NCBI RefSeq assembly: GCF_020554845.1
Contig: NZ_JAJCIA010000043.1
Location: 1 to 29,499, forward strand
Source: Blautia faecis
Lineage (GTDB): Bacteria > Bacillota > Clostridia > Lachnospirales > Lachnospiraceae
Length of the DNA stretch: 29,499 nt
Reading direction: 5' to 3'
In this document: positions 17,265 to 24,525 of the stretch, one piece after another
How positions within the stretch are numbered: the first letter of the stretch is position 1
How the letters are laid out: each line of letters opens with the position of its first letter
The notes under the pieces: model-generated
What the model was told of the DNA's origin: nothing
The model's input: the letters and a program-made list of their open reading frames with translations, nothing else
Database searches by the model: none
Made by a program: the position numbers and the translations under genes

Positions 17265-18816
17265 TTTGCACCCTTTCCCTGTACTGCACCGGACTGCAGC
17301 CTTCATGATTTCGGAAAATAGAAATGTAGTAAGACACATTCAGGTATCCTACCCTCTCCGCCACATCACTTACTTTCATATTTGTCTGACGCAAAAGTTC
17401 TTTTGACTTTTCAACACGATACCAGGTAATAAATTTTACCAGATTTTTTCCAGTTTCCATTTTATATAAAGTACTTAGATAGGCAGAGGATACCTGCAGC
17501 TGCTCTGCGATATACGATACATTTAAATCACTTTCACTGTATTTTTCATAAACCAGTTCTTTTGCCATGCGGACCAGGCGGTTTTCTTTTACCTCTTCTT
17601 TTTTCTCTTCCTGCATTCTATCCAGAACGTTTTCGATTATCTTATTTACCTCTTCCAGTGTCCTTGCCTGATATATTTTCTGAATACATGGTACCATGTC
17701 CACATTAGAGTCTGTGTACTCACTGATCTGCTTCATCGCATCCGTAAAAGTATATTTTACATAAATTGAACTAAAGCCAGTCTGCTTCATTATATAGGCA
17801 AATACTTTCACAAATTCCTTCTTTATTCCGGAATAATCCTGCATTCTGGCGCAGTTAAATATCCTTTCAAAATACAGGGAAAGCATGTCATTTTCCTTTT
17901 TTAGAAAATAATCTTCATCATGAACCAATACCATACTTTTGGATACAAAAAACTGATAGTCAAGCTGGTCTTTCAATTCTGTATATTCTTTTTTCAGTTC
18001 TGTAAGACTTTCGGTCTTTTTTCCCAATATAACAAAAATATTTACCTGATATTTTTTCTGGGATTTTTCGATCAATATCTCACATTCTTTTTTCGTTTCT
18101 GCTGTCCGATAAAAATCTCTTTCCCGGATCAATAACACTACGATCTGGTTATCTGTGTTTGTAATGATCACAGTTTCTTTTCCAAAATATTCCCTGATAT
18201 CTTTCAGGTACTCTTCCCATTCAATAGAAAACAAATTAGAATAACAGGAAATAATTACAGGTATACAGATTTTTTCCTGCACAACACTGGTGAATTCATT
18301 TTCCAGAGTTTCCCAATGATTTAAAATTCCCTCTTCCAGTTCTTCAGACTCCAGATAATTAAGCAGATTCCAGCTCAGTTTTTGCTGTGCGGCCTCTTCC
18401 TTCGCCTGTATGATATCATTTCTATTTTTCTTTTCGATCTCTTTTTCCTGGCAGATTTCTATGATCTTTTCAAAAAGAGCCTTAAACGCATCCAGTTTAA
18501 CTGGCTTCAAAAGATATTCCTGTACCCCTAATGAAATGGCATTCTGTGCATATTCAAATTCACCATATGCACTGTAAATAATGCATATTGGATTCAGCCC
18601 TCTTTTCTGCGTTTCACGTATAAGCTGGATTCCATCCATATAGGGCATTTTTATGTCTGTGAGCAGAATGTCAAAATAATTTTTTTCCATTATTTTCAGC
18701 GCATCTTCTCCGTTTTGCGCAAATGCTGTTCTTAATGGAAACCCAAACCTTTTTAATAAAAGCGCAATTCCTTCCCGCTCTTTCTTTTCATCATCCACAA
18801 TCAAAATATTGTACAT
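17254..18816 (-). CDS. AraC-type response regulator, YesN type
   Basis: A 520-residue DNA-binding response regulator, partner of the kinase that follows. The receiver domain occupies residues 1-120, with VDDE at 7-10, phosphoacceptor D54 in LLTDIKMPYMDG, and LLKPV near 103 containing the conserved lysine. A long middle region (about 125-410) of unassigned sequence follows. The C-terminal ~100 residues hold the double helix-turn-helix AraC domain (LNVSYIAEQLQVSSAYLSTLYKMETGKN and VSDVAERVGYLNVSYYISIFRNHEGCSPVQYR segments). GGAGGGG lies ahead of the ATG. It is expected to activate the sugar-operon promoter when phosphorylated. Confidence 0.92.
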   Translation of the reverse strand: MYNILIVDDEKKEREGIALLLKRFGFPLRTAFAQNGEDALKIMEKNYFDILLTDIKMPYMDGIQLIRETQKRGLNPICIIYSAYGEFEYAQNAISLGVQEYLLKPVKLDAFKALFEKIIEICQEKEIEKKNRNDIIQAKEEAAQQKLSWNLLNYLESEELEEGILNHWETLENEFTSVVQEKICIPVIISCYSNLFSIEWEEYLKDIREYFGKETVIITNTDNQIVVLLIRERDFYRTAETKKECEILIEKSQKKYQVNIFVILGKKTESLTELKKEYTELKDQLDYQFFVSKSMVLVHDEDYFLKKENDMLSLYFERIFNCARMQDYSGIKKEFVKVFAYIMKQTGFSSIYVKYTFTDAMKQISEYTDSNVDMVPCIQKIYQARTLEEVNKIIENVLDRMQEEKKEEVKENRLVRMAKELVYEKYSESDLNVSYIAEQLQVSSAYLSTLYKMETGKNLVKFITWYRVEKSKELLRQTNMKVSDVAERVGYLNVSYYISIFRNHEGCSPVQYRERVQNGE

Positions 18817-18941
18817 AAACTCACCCCTCCATACATATATTTACTCAACTTTATTTCATCATAAAAGAAGCTTTATGTAAATACCGAAAAAATTACCTGA
18901 GTATCAATTTTTTATACTACGATACAAAACTTCTAATACAC

Positions 18942-19007
18942 AAAAGAGTTACTATTTCCGCAAGTATCCCTGCACGCAGGTGATATCATGCTTATAGTAA
19001 CTCTTTT
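18942..19007. terminator. Long bidirectional hairpin terminator
   Basis: AAAAGAGTTACTAT and ATAGTAACTCTTTT form a perfect 14-pair outer stem. The interior folds further (GCA/TGC, GTATC/GATAT, CTGC/GCAG), giving an almost continuous 66-base imperfect hairpin. T-runs occur on both strands. It lies 60 bases past the stop of the small minus-strand gene at 19067 and would end that transcript. Confidence 0.8.
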
Positions 19008-19066
19008 ATCTTTATAACAATATTTGCATTTTAATCCGCTAAAGTTATAGTTCACTTATTTCACTT

Positions 19067-19378
19067 TTACAAACTTCCACTTATTGCAGCAGTTCCATTC
19101 AGCATTCCCATCCCCTGCAGTAAGCTTATAGTATCCCTTATCCCAGCTGCATAAGCAAGATCTGAATATCTCTCGTCCCGGGTCTGCAGGCAGGCGATGT
19201 AATCATCGATCACACGCTTTACAGTGTGGGATAATTGCAGCTGGTCATATCGTTCTTCCAGATACTTCAGATCCTCATTGTCCTGTCTGATGTAGGAATC
19301 ATTTTCATCCACCCGCTGCTGCTCCATCACCATTTTCTCAATGTTCTGAAGCATAATCATTTTTGTTGTCATTTTCAT
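19067..19378 (-). CDS. Hypothetical helical 103-residue protein
   Basis: A short protein, mostly alpha-helical and charged (MLQNIEKMVMEQQRVDENDSYI, EERYDQLQLSHTVKRVIDDYIACLQTRDERYSDLAYAAGIRDTISLL split over two helices), with no membrane segment or signal. GGAGG with 9-base spacing precedes the first ATG, which supports a real gene, and a strong terminator follows. The composition and the closing YAAGIRDTISLL helix resemble small uncharacterised Clostridia proteins of the DUF6809 kind, but I cannot confirm membership. It stands alone. Confidence 0.7.
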   Translation of the reverse strand: MKMTTKMIMLQNIEKMVMEQQRVDENDSYIRQDNEDLKYLEERYDQLQLSHTVKRVIDDYIACLQTRDERYSDLAYAAGIRDTISLLQGMGMLNGTAAISGSL

Positions 19379-19600
19379 TATTGTTTTCCTCCTGATATGT
19401 ACTTATAGATCACGGTTCATTGGTAACGTTTTCCCGAATCACACAAGCTGTTCTTCTGTGATTCCAAGCTATTTAGGGTTACAATTTAAGCAGTGATAAA
19501 AAATCCATTTTTCTCACACTTACCGTCATTATTCTACGTTTTATATCAAAATTTTGCAACAAAAATCGTCCGACAACTTTCCCTATAATTCGACAAAAGT

Positions 19601-19768
19601 GCTACTGTTCACTGGTAACGTTCCGCGAGGTGTTTTTTGTGAACAAAGCTCTCAGAAAACCCGAGAATTAAGTTTGCGCAGCAAACGCTACTTCTTGTGC
19701 TTGTCACAAGAAGGTTCGTCTTTCTGCGCATCGCGAAGCGTGTTACTGGTCGCGAAGTGAACAGTAAC
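19601..19768 (+). repeat. MITE-like repeat, copy A (168 bp)
   Basis: The terminal inverted repeats are GCTACTGTTCAC and GTGAACAGTAAC (11 of 12 complementary). The flanking 8-mers ACAAAAGT (19593-19600) and ACAAAAGC (19769-19776) match 7 of 8, consistent with a target-site duplication. The first 69 bases match copy B at 65 positions and the last 45 at 38. The central 54 bases (19670-19723) are unrelated to copy B and hold two hairpins (GTTTGC/GCAAAC and CTTCTTGTG/CACAAGAAG). It encodes no protein. Confidence 0.85.
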
Positions 19769-19784
19769 ACAAAAGCGGCTGGAA

Positions 19785-19804
19785 AAGCGTGTATTTACAC
19801 GCTC
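19785..19804 (-). terminator. Possible terminator of the LUD-domain gene
   Basis: The minus strand has AGCGTGT-AAAT-ACACGCT followed by TTTCC, a 7-pair stem with a short T-run, 30 bases past the stop of the LUD-domain gene. Confidence 0.45.
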
Positions 19805-19833
19805 TAAGCTACGCCCTAAATAAATCTCACCGT

Positions 19834-20460
19834 TTAAAGTCCAAGAGTATCGTTTACAAGAATAACATGTATTCTATCTTTATGACGAGAATATCTTGTA
19901 ATCAGAAACTGACAGCAAATCGTATCCGGAGATTTACAGTCAAAACATTTCCCTGCGGTTTTGCAAGGTGTCTTCACCTCAAATCTCTGTGCATTCGCCG
20001 GAGCTGCCACATTTCTTGCCCGCTTCATAGCTGCATCAAGATCTGAACAGACCTTATTCATTCCCACAATGAAAACCACCTTCTTCGGTCCCTGGGCAAT
20101 ACAGGAAACCCGATTGGAATTTCCATCAATGTTTACCATAACTCCATCACTGGTAATGGCATTGGCACTGGAAAGAAATACATCTGCATCATACGCTGCC
20201 ATCAGGCTTTCTCTTGGTTCCATTTTTGCACGATTAATATAATTATAATTTCCATCCTCCAATGCCTTGATCAGTCCAATCTCATGAGCACTTGTGCAGC
20301 CACCCATGGCAATACTGCTGCCCTCCGGGATCAGTTCCAGTGCCTGCTTTACAGCAGCTTCTCTGTCTGCGGCGTAATAGCCTGACATATTGCGAGATTC
20401 CAGACCTTTGATCACATTTTGAGCCAATACTTCATTTCTTTTTTGCATATTAATATCCAT
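19834..20460 (-). CDS. LUD-domain protein (lactate utilisation / LutC-like)
   Basis: A 208-residue cytoplasmic protein of the LUD (DUF162) family. Seen: PEGSSIAMGGCTSAHEIGL at about 45-63, a glycine-rich nucleotide- or cofactor-binding-like turn, DVFLSSANAITSDGVMVNIDGNSNR at about 93-117, and KKVVFIVGMNKVCSDLDAAMKRARNVAAPAN at about 125-155. These are the standard stand-alone LUD motifs. C-terminal cysteines (CKTAGKCFDCKSPDTICC) are also typical of stand-alone members and might bind metal. The lutA and lutB partners are not adjacent, so a role in lactate oxidation is not established. GGAGGAG precedes the ATG. The gene lies between two directly oriented copies of the MITE-like repeat. Confidence 0.88.
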   Translation of the reverse strand: MDINMQKRNEVLAQNVIKGLESRNMSGYYAADREAAVKQALELIPEGSSIAMGGCTSAHEIGLIKALEDGNYNYINRAKMEPRESLMAAYDADVFLSSANAITSDGVMVNIDGNSNRVSCIAQGPKKVVFIVGMNKVCSDLDAAMKRARNVAAPANAQRFEVKTPCKTAGKCFDCKSPDTICCQFLITRYSRHKDRIHVILVNDTLGL

Positions 20461-20543
20461 TGCTTGCTCCTCCTGACATTGTTTTAGTATAAATTATAAG
20501 CCACATTTCATTCTTTATCAACTTTCGACTTAACTTATTTTAT

Positions 20544-20687
20544 GTTACTGTTCACTGGTAACGTTCCGCGAGGCGTTTTTTGTGAACAAAGTTCACAGAA
20601 AACCCGAGAATTGCGGCGCGAAATCATGCGAATGCATGATTTCTGTGCATCGCGAAGCGCGTTACTGTGAACGGAGTGAACAGTAAC
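20544..20687 (+). repeat. MITE-like repeat, copy B (144 bp)
   Basis: The terminal inverted repeats GTTACTGTTCAC/GTGAACAGTAAC are perfect over 12 bases. The flanking direct repeat TATTTTAT (20536-20543 and 20688-20695) is perfect over 8 bases and reads as a target-site duplication. The arms match copy A, while the central 30 bases (20613-20642) form a different hairpin (GAAATCATGC/GCATGATTTC). Its orientation is the same as copy A. No open reading frame of note. Confidence 0.88.
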
Positions 20688-20768
20688 TATTTTATATTTC
20701 GCCAGAGCGTAGTAAAAAAAATATATTGTCTTTTTTTTCAGAAAATTCATTTTCTTTTTTAGCTTGTG

Positions 20769-20777
20769 TGATATAAT
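20769..20777 (+). promoter_or_regulatory. Extended -10 promoter of the diguanylate cyclase gene
   Basis: TGATATAAT is a perfect extended -10 element 43 bases upstream of the GTG start. A recognisable -35 box is not seen, which is tolerated for extended -10 promoters. Confidence 0.6.
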
Positions 20778-20820
20778 GCATTATTATAAAAATTCCGACA
20801 GATAAAGCGAGGTAAACCTG

Positions 20821-22581
20821 GTGAAGAAAAAAACACTTGTGCCTCTTATCATTTTTTTACTGGGCATATGCCTTGTTGGTTTCATTGTATACAAAACAGA
20901 CACCCACGAGAAGAACGAGAGACACATAACAGCACAATTAAACGCAACAACCTATGGGGAACGTATAAAAAATGAGATTGCGAGCGGAATTGAGATTACG
21001 GATGCTCTAAAGCAGATCCTGATCAGTGAAAACGGAGAGATTAATCAGTTTGACACGATTGCTGAAAATCTTATGTCTGATTCTATTGAGAGCGTGCAGC
21101 TTGCTCCGGATGGTGTTGTGACAGATATTTATCCGGCAGAGGGAAATGAAGCAGGTAAAATTGATCTGATTCATGATAAAGAGCGTGGAGAGATTTCCTG
21201 TTACGCAAGAGACAATCACACAGTCATTACACAAGGCCCCTTTGAATTGAAACAGGGAGGCTATGGAATTGCTGTACGCAATCCAGTTTATCTGACGGAT
21301 ACAAACAAACAAGAGGATTTCTGGGGATTTACCATTGTTATCCTACGCGTTCCTGATATTTTCTCAGACTCGATTTATGCTCTTTCAAATTTTGGATATG
21401 AATATAGAATTTCAAAGACGGCTTCTCCCTGGAACGGCACCTATAAAGTTGTTTATCAGTCAGATGATCCGCTAACCCATCCAATTTCTTATGATTTTAA
21501 AATAGGCGCAGAGAGCTGGAGATTTGAAGTAACCCCCAAAAGCGGATGGCGAAATAATACACTTATAGCTGTAGTCACCGGATTTTTTCTTACCGTAATC
21601 CTGCTTCTGACAGTTCTTACCCGGGTATGGCTGGTGTCCAAAGAAAATAAAAACAGATTTCAGATACTGGCACACACGGATTCCCTTACGGGTATTAACA
21701 ACCGCTATGGATTTGATGAAGCAGCAGAAAAAATTATCGCCCAAAATCCGAAGGCACATTTTGTGGCCGCACTTTTTGATATTGATGACTTTAAGTTTAT
21801 TAATGATGTCTATGGGCACGCTTACGGAGACAGGGCTTTAAAAAGTCTGGCAGAGAGCATGAAAGCTTTTTTTCCACCGAATGTATTGCTTGGAAGAAAC
21901 GGTGGGGACGAGTTCTGTATTCTTCTGCCTGATTATACCTTTGAAGAGGCAGACGCACAGCTGAATCAATTCACCAGACTGCCTAAGACCTTCGCTTACA
22001 AGGGAACAGAACAGCACTTTTCTATTTCTCTTGGATATGCGGAATATCCGGCATTTGCCTCCAACCATTCACAGCTTATGCGCTGTGCAGATGCAGCCCT
22101 TTATGAAATAAAGCTTCATGGAAAAAACGGATGTATGGCTTACAGAGAAGGGCTTCAGTCAGGTGTCCGCAAACAGCTGGGATTTGCGCATAAGGATGTC
22201 TCGGAGCATCTTCCGGGTGCATTTATCATATACAGAGCAGACAAAGAAGATGATGAGCTGTTCTATGCAAACCAGGAGTTTCTTCATATGACCGGATATA
22301 AAGATATGGACGAACTCTTTCGACTTACAAACAAAAGCTTTCATAACCTGATTCGGGAGGATGAGCAGAAACAGATAGAAGCAAGCATCTGGGAACAGAT
22401 TGACAGTGGTAATGAAAATGACTATATTCATTTTCATCTTCGAAAAGCTGACGGCTCTTACCTCTCTGTACTTGACCATGGAAGAATCGTAGAAAGCCAG
22501 CAATACGGAAGAGTATTTTATGTATTGTTTATGGACTGGAAGGACATGCATATTCATTACGGTGATAAATTTTCCGGATAA
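20821..22581 (+). CDS. Membrane diguanylate cyclase with CHASE-like sensor, GGDEF and C-terminal PAS domains
   Basis: A 586-residue enzyme expected to make cyclic di-GMP from two GTP. Membrane segments lie at about 6-24 and 248-272, with an extracellular region between them. That region contains EIASGIEITDALKQIL, VQLAPDGVVTDIYPAEGNE and FWGFTIVILRVPD, the pattern of CHASE-type sensors. The GGDEF domain (about 278-440) has DSLTGINNRYGF, FDIDDFKFINDVYGH and the intact active-site RNGGDEF at 359-365. The inhibitory I-site is absent: PPNV stands where RxxD is expected. Residues from about 455 form a PAS-like domain (FIIYRADKEDDELFYANQEFL, FHNLIREDEQ). The start is GTG with GAGG upstream. A perfect 18-pair terminator hairpin follows. 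An alternative is a cyclase whose PAS domain gates activity. Confidence 0.9.
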   Translation: MKKKTLVPLIIFLLGICLVGFIVYKTDTHEKNERHITAQLNATTYGERIKNEIASGIEITDALKQILISENGEINQFDTIAENLMSDSIESVQLAPDGVVTDIYPAEGNEAGKIDLIHDKERGEISCYARDNHTVITQGPFELKQGGYGIAVRNPVYLTDTNKQEDFWGFTIVILRVPDIFSDSIYALSNFGYEYRISKTASPWNGTYKVVYQSDDPLTHPISYDFKIGAESWRFEVTPKSGWRNNTLIAVVTGFFLTVILLLTVLTRVWLVSKENKNRFQILAHTDSLTGINNRYGFDEAAEKIIAQNPKAHFVAALFDIDDFKFINDVYGHAYGDRALKSLAESMKAFFPPNVLLGRNGGDEFCILLPDYTFEEADAQLNQFTRLPKTFAYKGTEQHFSISLGYAEYPAFASNHSQLMRCADAALYEIKLHGKNGCMAYREGLQSGVRKQLGFAHKDVSEHLPGAFIIYRADKEDDELFYANQEFLHMTGYKDMDELFRLTNKSFHNLIREDEQKQIEASIWEQIDSGNENDYIHFHLRKADGSYLSVLDHGRIVESQQYGRVFYVLFMDWKDMHIHYGDKFSG

Positions 22582-22685
22582 TAGAAAAAATACTGTCTGG
22601 TAGGAATTTTTGCATTCTATAAACCTACGATTACATCATCAATCTGAGAGGTTTACACAAAGTAATTTACACTCCGCCCTGTTGC

Positions 22686-22726
22686 ATAAAATAATGCAGG
22701 TCTGAACAAGACCTGCATTATTTTAT
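22686..22726. terminator. Perfect bidirectional terminator
   Basis: An 18-base inverted repeat (core AATGCAGGTCT/AGACCTGCATT with AT-rich flanks) with a 5-base loop, and A/T runs on both sides so that each strand ends in T residues. It closes the cyclase gene from the left and the PucR-type gene and the relic at 22765 from the right. Confidence 0.9.
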
Positions 22727-22764
22727 GTGCTTTTCACACGTATTTCCCCTTCATTTTATCCGCT

Positions 22765-22866
22765 TTATCTTCCCAAAATCCGGTCTAGATTTTCCAGAAT
22801 TACATCAACATTGGTTGGTTTTGCAATATGTCCATTCCTTCCTGCCTTGATTGCTTTTTTACAATC
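22765..22866 (-). pseudogene. C-terminal relic of a response-regulator receiver domain
   Basis: The minus strand reads DCKKAIKAGRNGHIAKP followed by TNVDVILENLDRILGR and a stop, 33 residues in all. This is the familiar end of a receiver domain in hybrid sensor kinases (usual form: A-G-M-N-G-H-I-A-K-P, then helix 5), including the conserved lysine-proline pair. A stop codon lies just upstream in frame, and the rest of the gene is missing. It indicates that a hybrid kinase gene was deleted here, downstream of the PucR-type regulator. Confidence 0.7.
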
Positions 22867-22933
22867 TTACTTATGTAAAAAAACTGCTTCTATATATACG
22901 ACTGCGCTACACTATGCACAAGAAAAACATTAC

Positions 22934-22967
22934 TGCGCAATACTTATATCTGCGCAATACTTATATC
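22934..22967. repeat. 17-base tandem duplication over the PucR-type gene's stop codon
   Basis: TGCGCAATACTTATATC occurs twice in direct succession (22934-22950 and 22951-22967). The stop codon of the minus-strand regulator gene (22961-22963) lies in the right-hand copy, so the other copy is untranslated. Confidence 0.8.
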
Positions 22968-24124
22968 TGCCCATGCATATTTCTGATATAAAATGCAATC
23001 TGATAGGGCAGTCTCTCTTCCGGCGTTTTCAACTCATTTCCCAGAATTTTCCTGATATTTCCGATACGGTACAGCACCGTATTGCGATGCGTATACAATT
23101 CTGCTGCCACAGCCTGAATACTTCCATTATGCTTCAGATATGACTGAAGAGTTTCCACATAATCGGCATGATATCTTCTGTCGTATTCTTCCAATGCTGC
23201 CAGACATTCTGTTTCCATTTCCTTCAGTATTTCTTTATCTTTCACCATATAAAGCAGACGGAACAACCCGCAGTCATCAAACTTTACCACCTGCTTCTTT
23301 TGTGTCATCGCTATGTGTGCTGCCGCCTTCGCTCTCTGATAGCTTACCGAAAGCTGGGAAATATCCATACATCTGCTCCCGATTCCCACGCACAATTGCA
23401 GTCCAGGCATACGTCTTTTTCCTCTTTTTATGGCACCCTCTACAAGGCGGCACAAATACTCTTCCGAAAGCGCATTCGCTACCAGCACAAAATCAGAGTT
23501 GTAATAAAAAAAGCTTCCATTGTGAGTGATATCCTCCAGATATACCTGTATTCGATAAGACAGCTTTTTTCGCTCCACTGTGTCCATGGAGTCCAGCCCC
23601 TCACAAGTCATCAGCAGCACCTGAAAGCTTCCATCTACATCAAAATACTGTAATAAATCTTTTCTATATGCATCCTGATTATCCGGAGTCTCAATAGCTG
23701 CAATCAGGGCGGATGCGATCTGCTCATCTGTAGTATCCTGCAAAAATACATGAATACTGAAGTCTTTTATCATATCTGATAAATGCACTTCCCAGGGCAC
23801 AGTCAGTAGCGGAAGGTCATTTTCATCACAGTATGCTTTCAATTCTTCCGGCACCTCATAAATGTACTGTCCCACATTGATAACAAGCCCTGATGCATGA
23901 TACCGGTTCAGCTGCTGTGCCAGATGCATCCAGTCTTCTTTTTCCGGAAAGCCAAGCCCGGTTGTCACTGCAAGCTCCTTTCCCCAGAAATTCTGTATGA
24001 TCGTTGTATCCTCCAGAAGATGTACCCAGCTGATTGAATTGGACCATCCATTTTTTCCGGCCAGAAACTTCATTTCATATCTTGTTTCTGCTGTCAGCAT
24101 CATATCCTGTATTGTAAAACTCAT
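22961..24124 (-). CDS. PucR-family transcriptional regulator
   Basis: A 387-residue DNA-binding regulator. Residues 1-120 fit the PucR N-terminal sensor domain (WVHLLEDTTIIQNFWGKELAVTTGLGF, then ASGLVINVGQYIYEVPEE). A GGDEF-like middle domain follows. The C-terminal PucR helix-turn-helix is at about 325-380 (TLQSYLKHNGSIQAVAAEL, THRNTVLYRIGNIRKILG). PucR proteins often control purine or amino-acid catabolism genes, but no such genes are adjacent. GGGAGG precedes the ATG closely (4-base spacing). It is divergent from the 52-residue small protein gene, which it might control. Confidence 0.9.
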   Translation of the reverse strand: MSFTIQDMMLTAETRYEMKFLAGKNGWSNSISWVHLLEDTTIIQNFWGKELAVTTGLGFPEKEDWMHLAQQLNRYHASGLVINVGQYIYEVPEELKAYCDENDLPLLTVPWEVHLSDMIKDFSIHVFLQDTTDEQIASALIAAIETPDNQDAYRKDLLQYFDVDGSFQVLLMTCEGLDSMDTVERKKLSYRIQVYLEDITHNGSFFYYNSDFVLVANALSEEYLCRLVEGAIKRGKRRMPGLQLCVGIGSRCMDISQLSVSYQRAKAAAHIAMTQKKQVVKFDDCGLFRLLYMVKDKEILKEMETECLAALEEYDRRYHADYVETLQSYLKHNGSIQAVAAELYTHRNTVLYRIGNIRKILGNELKTPEERLPYQIAFYIRNMHGQI

Positions 24125-24264
24125 AAAACCTCCCTTTTTGTTACCCTAACCCATTCTGTAAAATGTTCAAATTTTTCCTTTATTATATCATATATTTTGT
24201 GTTGGCAGCACATATTTTCCACTTGATTTTTAGAATCCGCCCCCATAGTTTTTCCTTAATTTTG

Positions 24265-24273
24265 TGCTAGAAT
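24265..24273 (+). promoter_or_regulatory. Possible extended -10 promoter of the small protein gene
   Basis: TGCTAGAAT fits an extended -10 element (TG-N-TAGAAT) 39 bases upstream of the start. No clear -35 box is seen. Confidence 0.4.
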
Positions 24274-24311
24274 ATAAGTAACTTAAAAAACAAATTAAAG
24301 GAGGCGTGAAT

Positions 24312-24470
24312 ATGAAATTCGCAGAATATACAAGTTCCCTGGATGCACTTCCCGTTCCAGAATGGATCATATCAGAACGTTATATGTATTGTGACAATTT
24401 TATAAATGACTATACGAAGACTCGGCATTTTGATCTTCTGGCTTTTGTCAAACGTCTCTTTCGCAAATAA
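24312..24470 (+). CDS. 52-residue small protein, unknown function
   Basis: A short gene with a strong ribosome site (AAAGGAGG, 7-base spacing) before the ATG, a possible promoter upstream, and a strong terminator 19 bases after the stop. The protein starts MKFAEYTSSLDALPVPEW and ends DLLAFVKRLFRK. It has no clear membrane segment. Its aromatic-rich middle (WIISERYMYCDNFINDYTK) and basic amphipathic tail could fold or bind a membrane. It is divergent from the PucR-type regulator (187 bases between starts). I do not recognise a family. Confidence 0.7.
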   Translation: MKFAEYTSSLDALPVPEWIISERYMYCDNFINDYTKTRHFDLLAFVKRLFRK

Positions 24471-24488
24471 TATGCACTTCTTTTCATA

Positions 24489-24525
24489 AAAAGGACATCC
24501 GTTTTTTCAGGATGTCCTTTCTTTT
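24489..24525. terminator. Bidirectional terminator between small protein and MATE genes
   Basis: AAAGGACATCC and GGATGTCCTTT form a perfect 11-pair stem with a 9-base loop and are followed by CTTTT. On the minus strand the T-run after the stem is TTTATG. It serves two convergent genes. Confidence 0.88.

Noticed and set aside
18942..19007. Long 66-base hairpin considered as a transposable element
   Set aside because: It lies directly after a stop codon with T-runs on both strands and shows no flanking duplication, so a terminator explains it better.
19414..19430. Short match (15 of 16 bases, GTTCATTGGTAACGTT) to the left arm of the MITE-like repeat
   Set aside because: The similarity ends after 16 bases and no second end or target duplication is seen; it may be chance or a very old relic.
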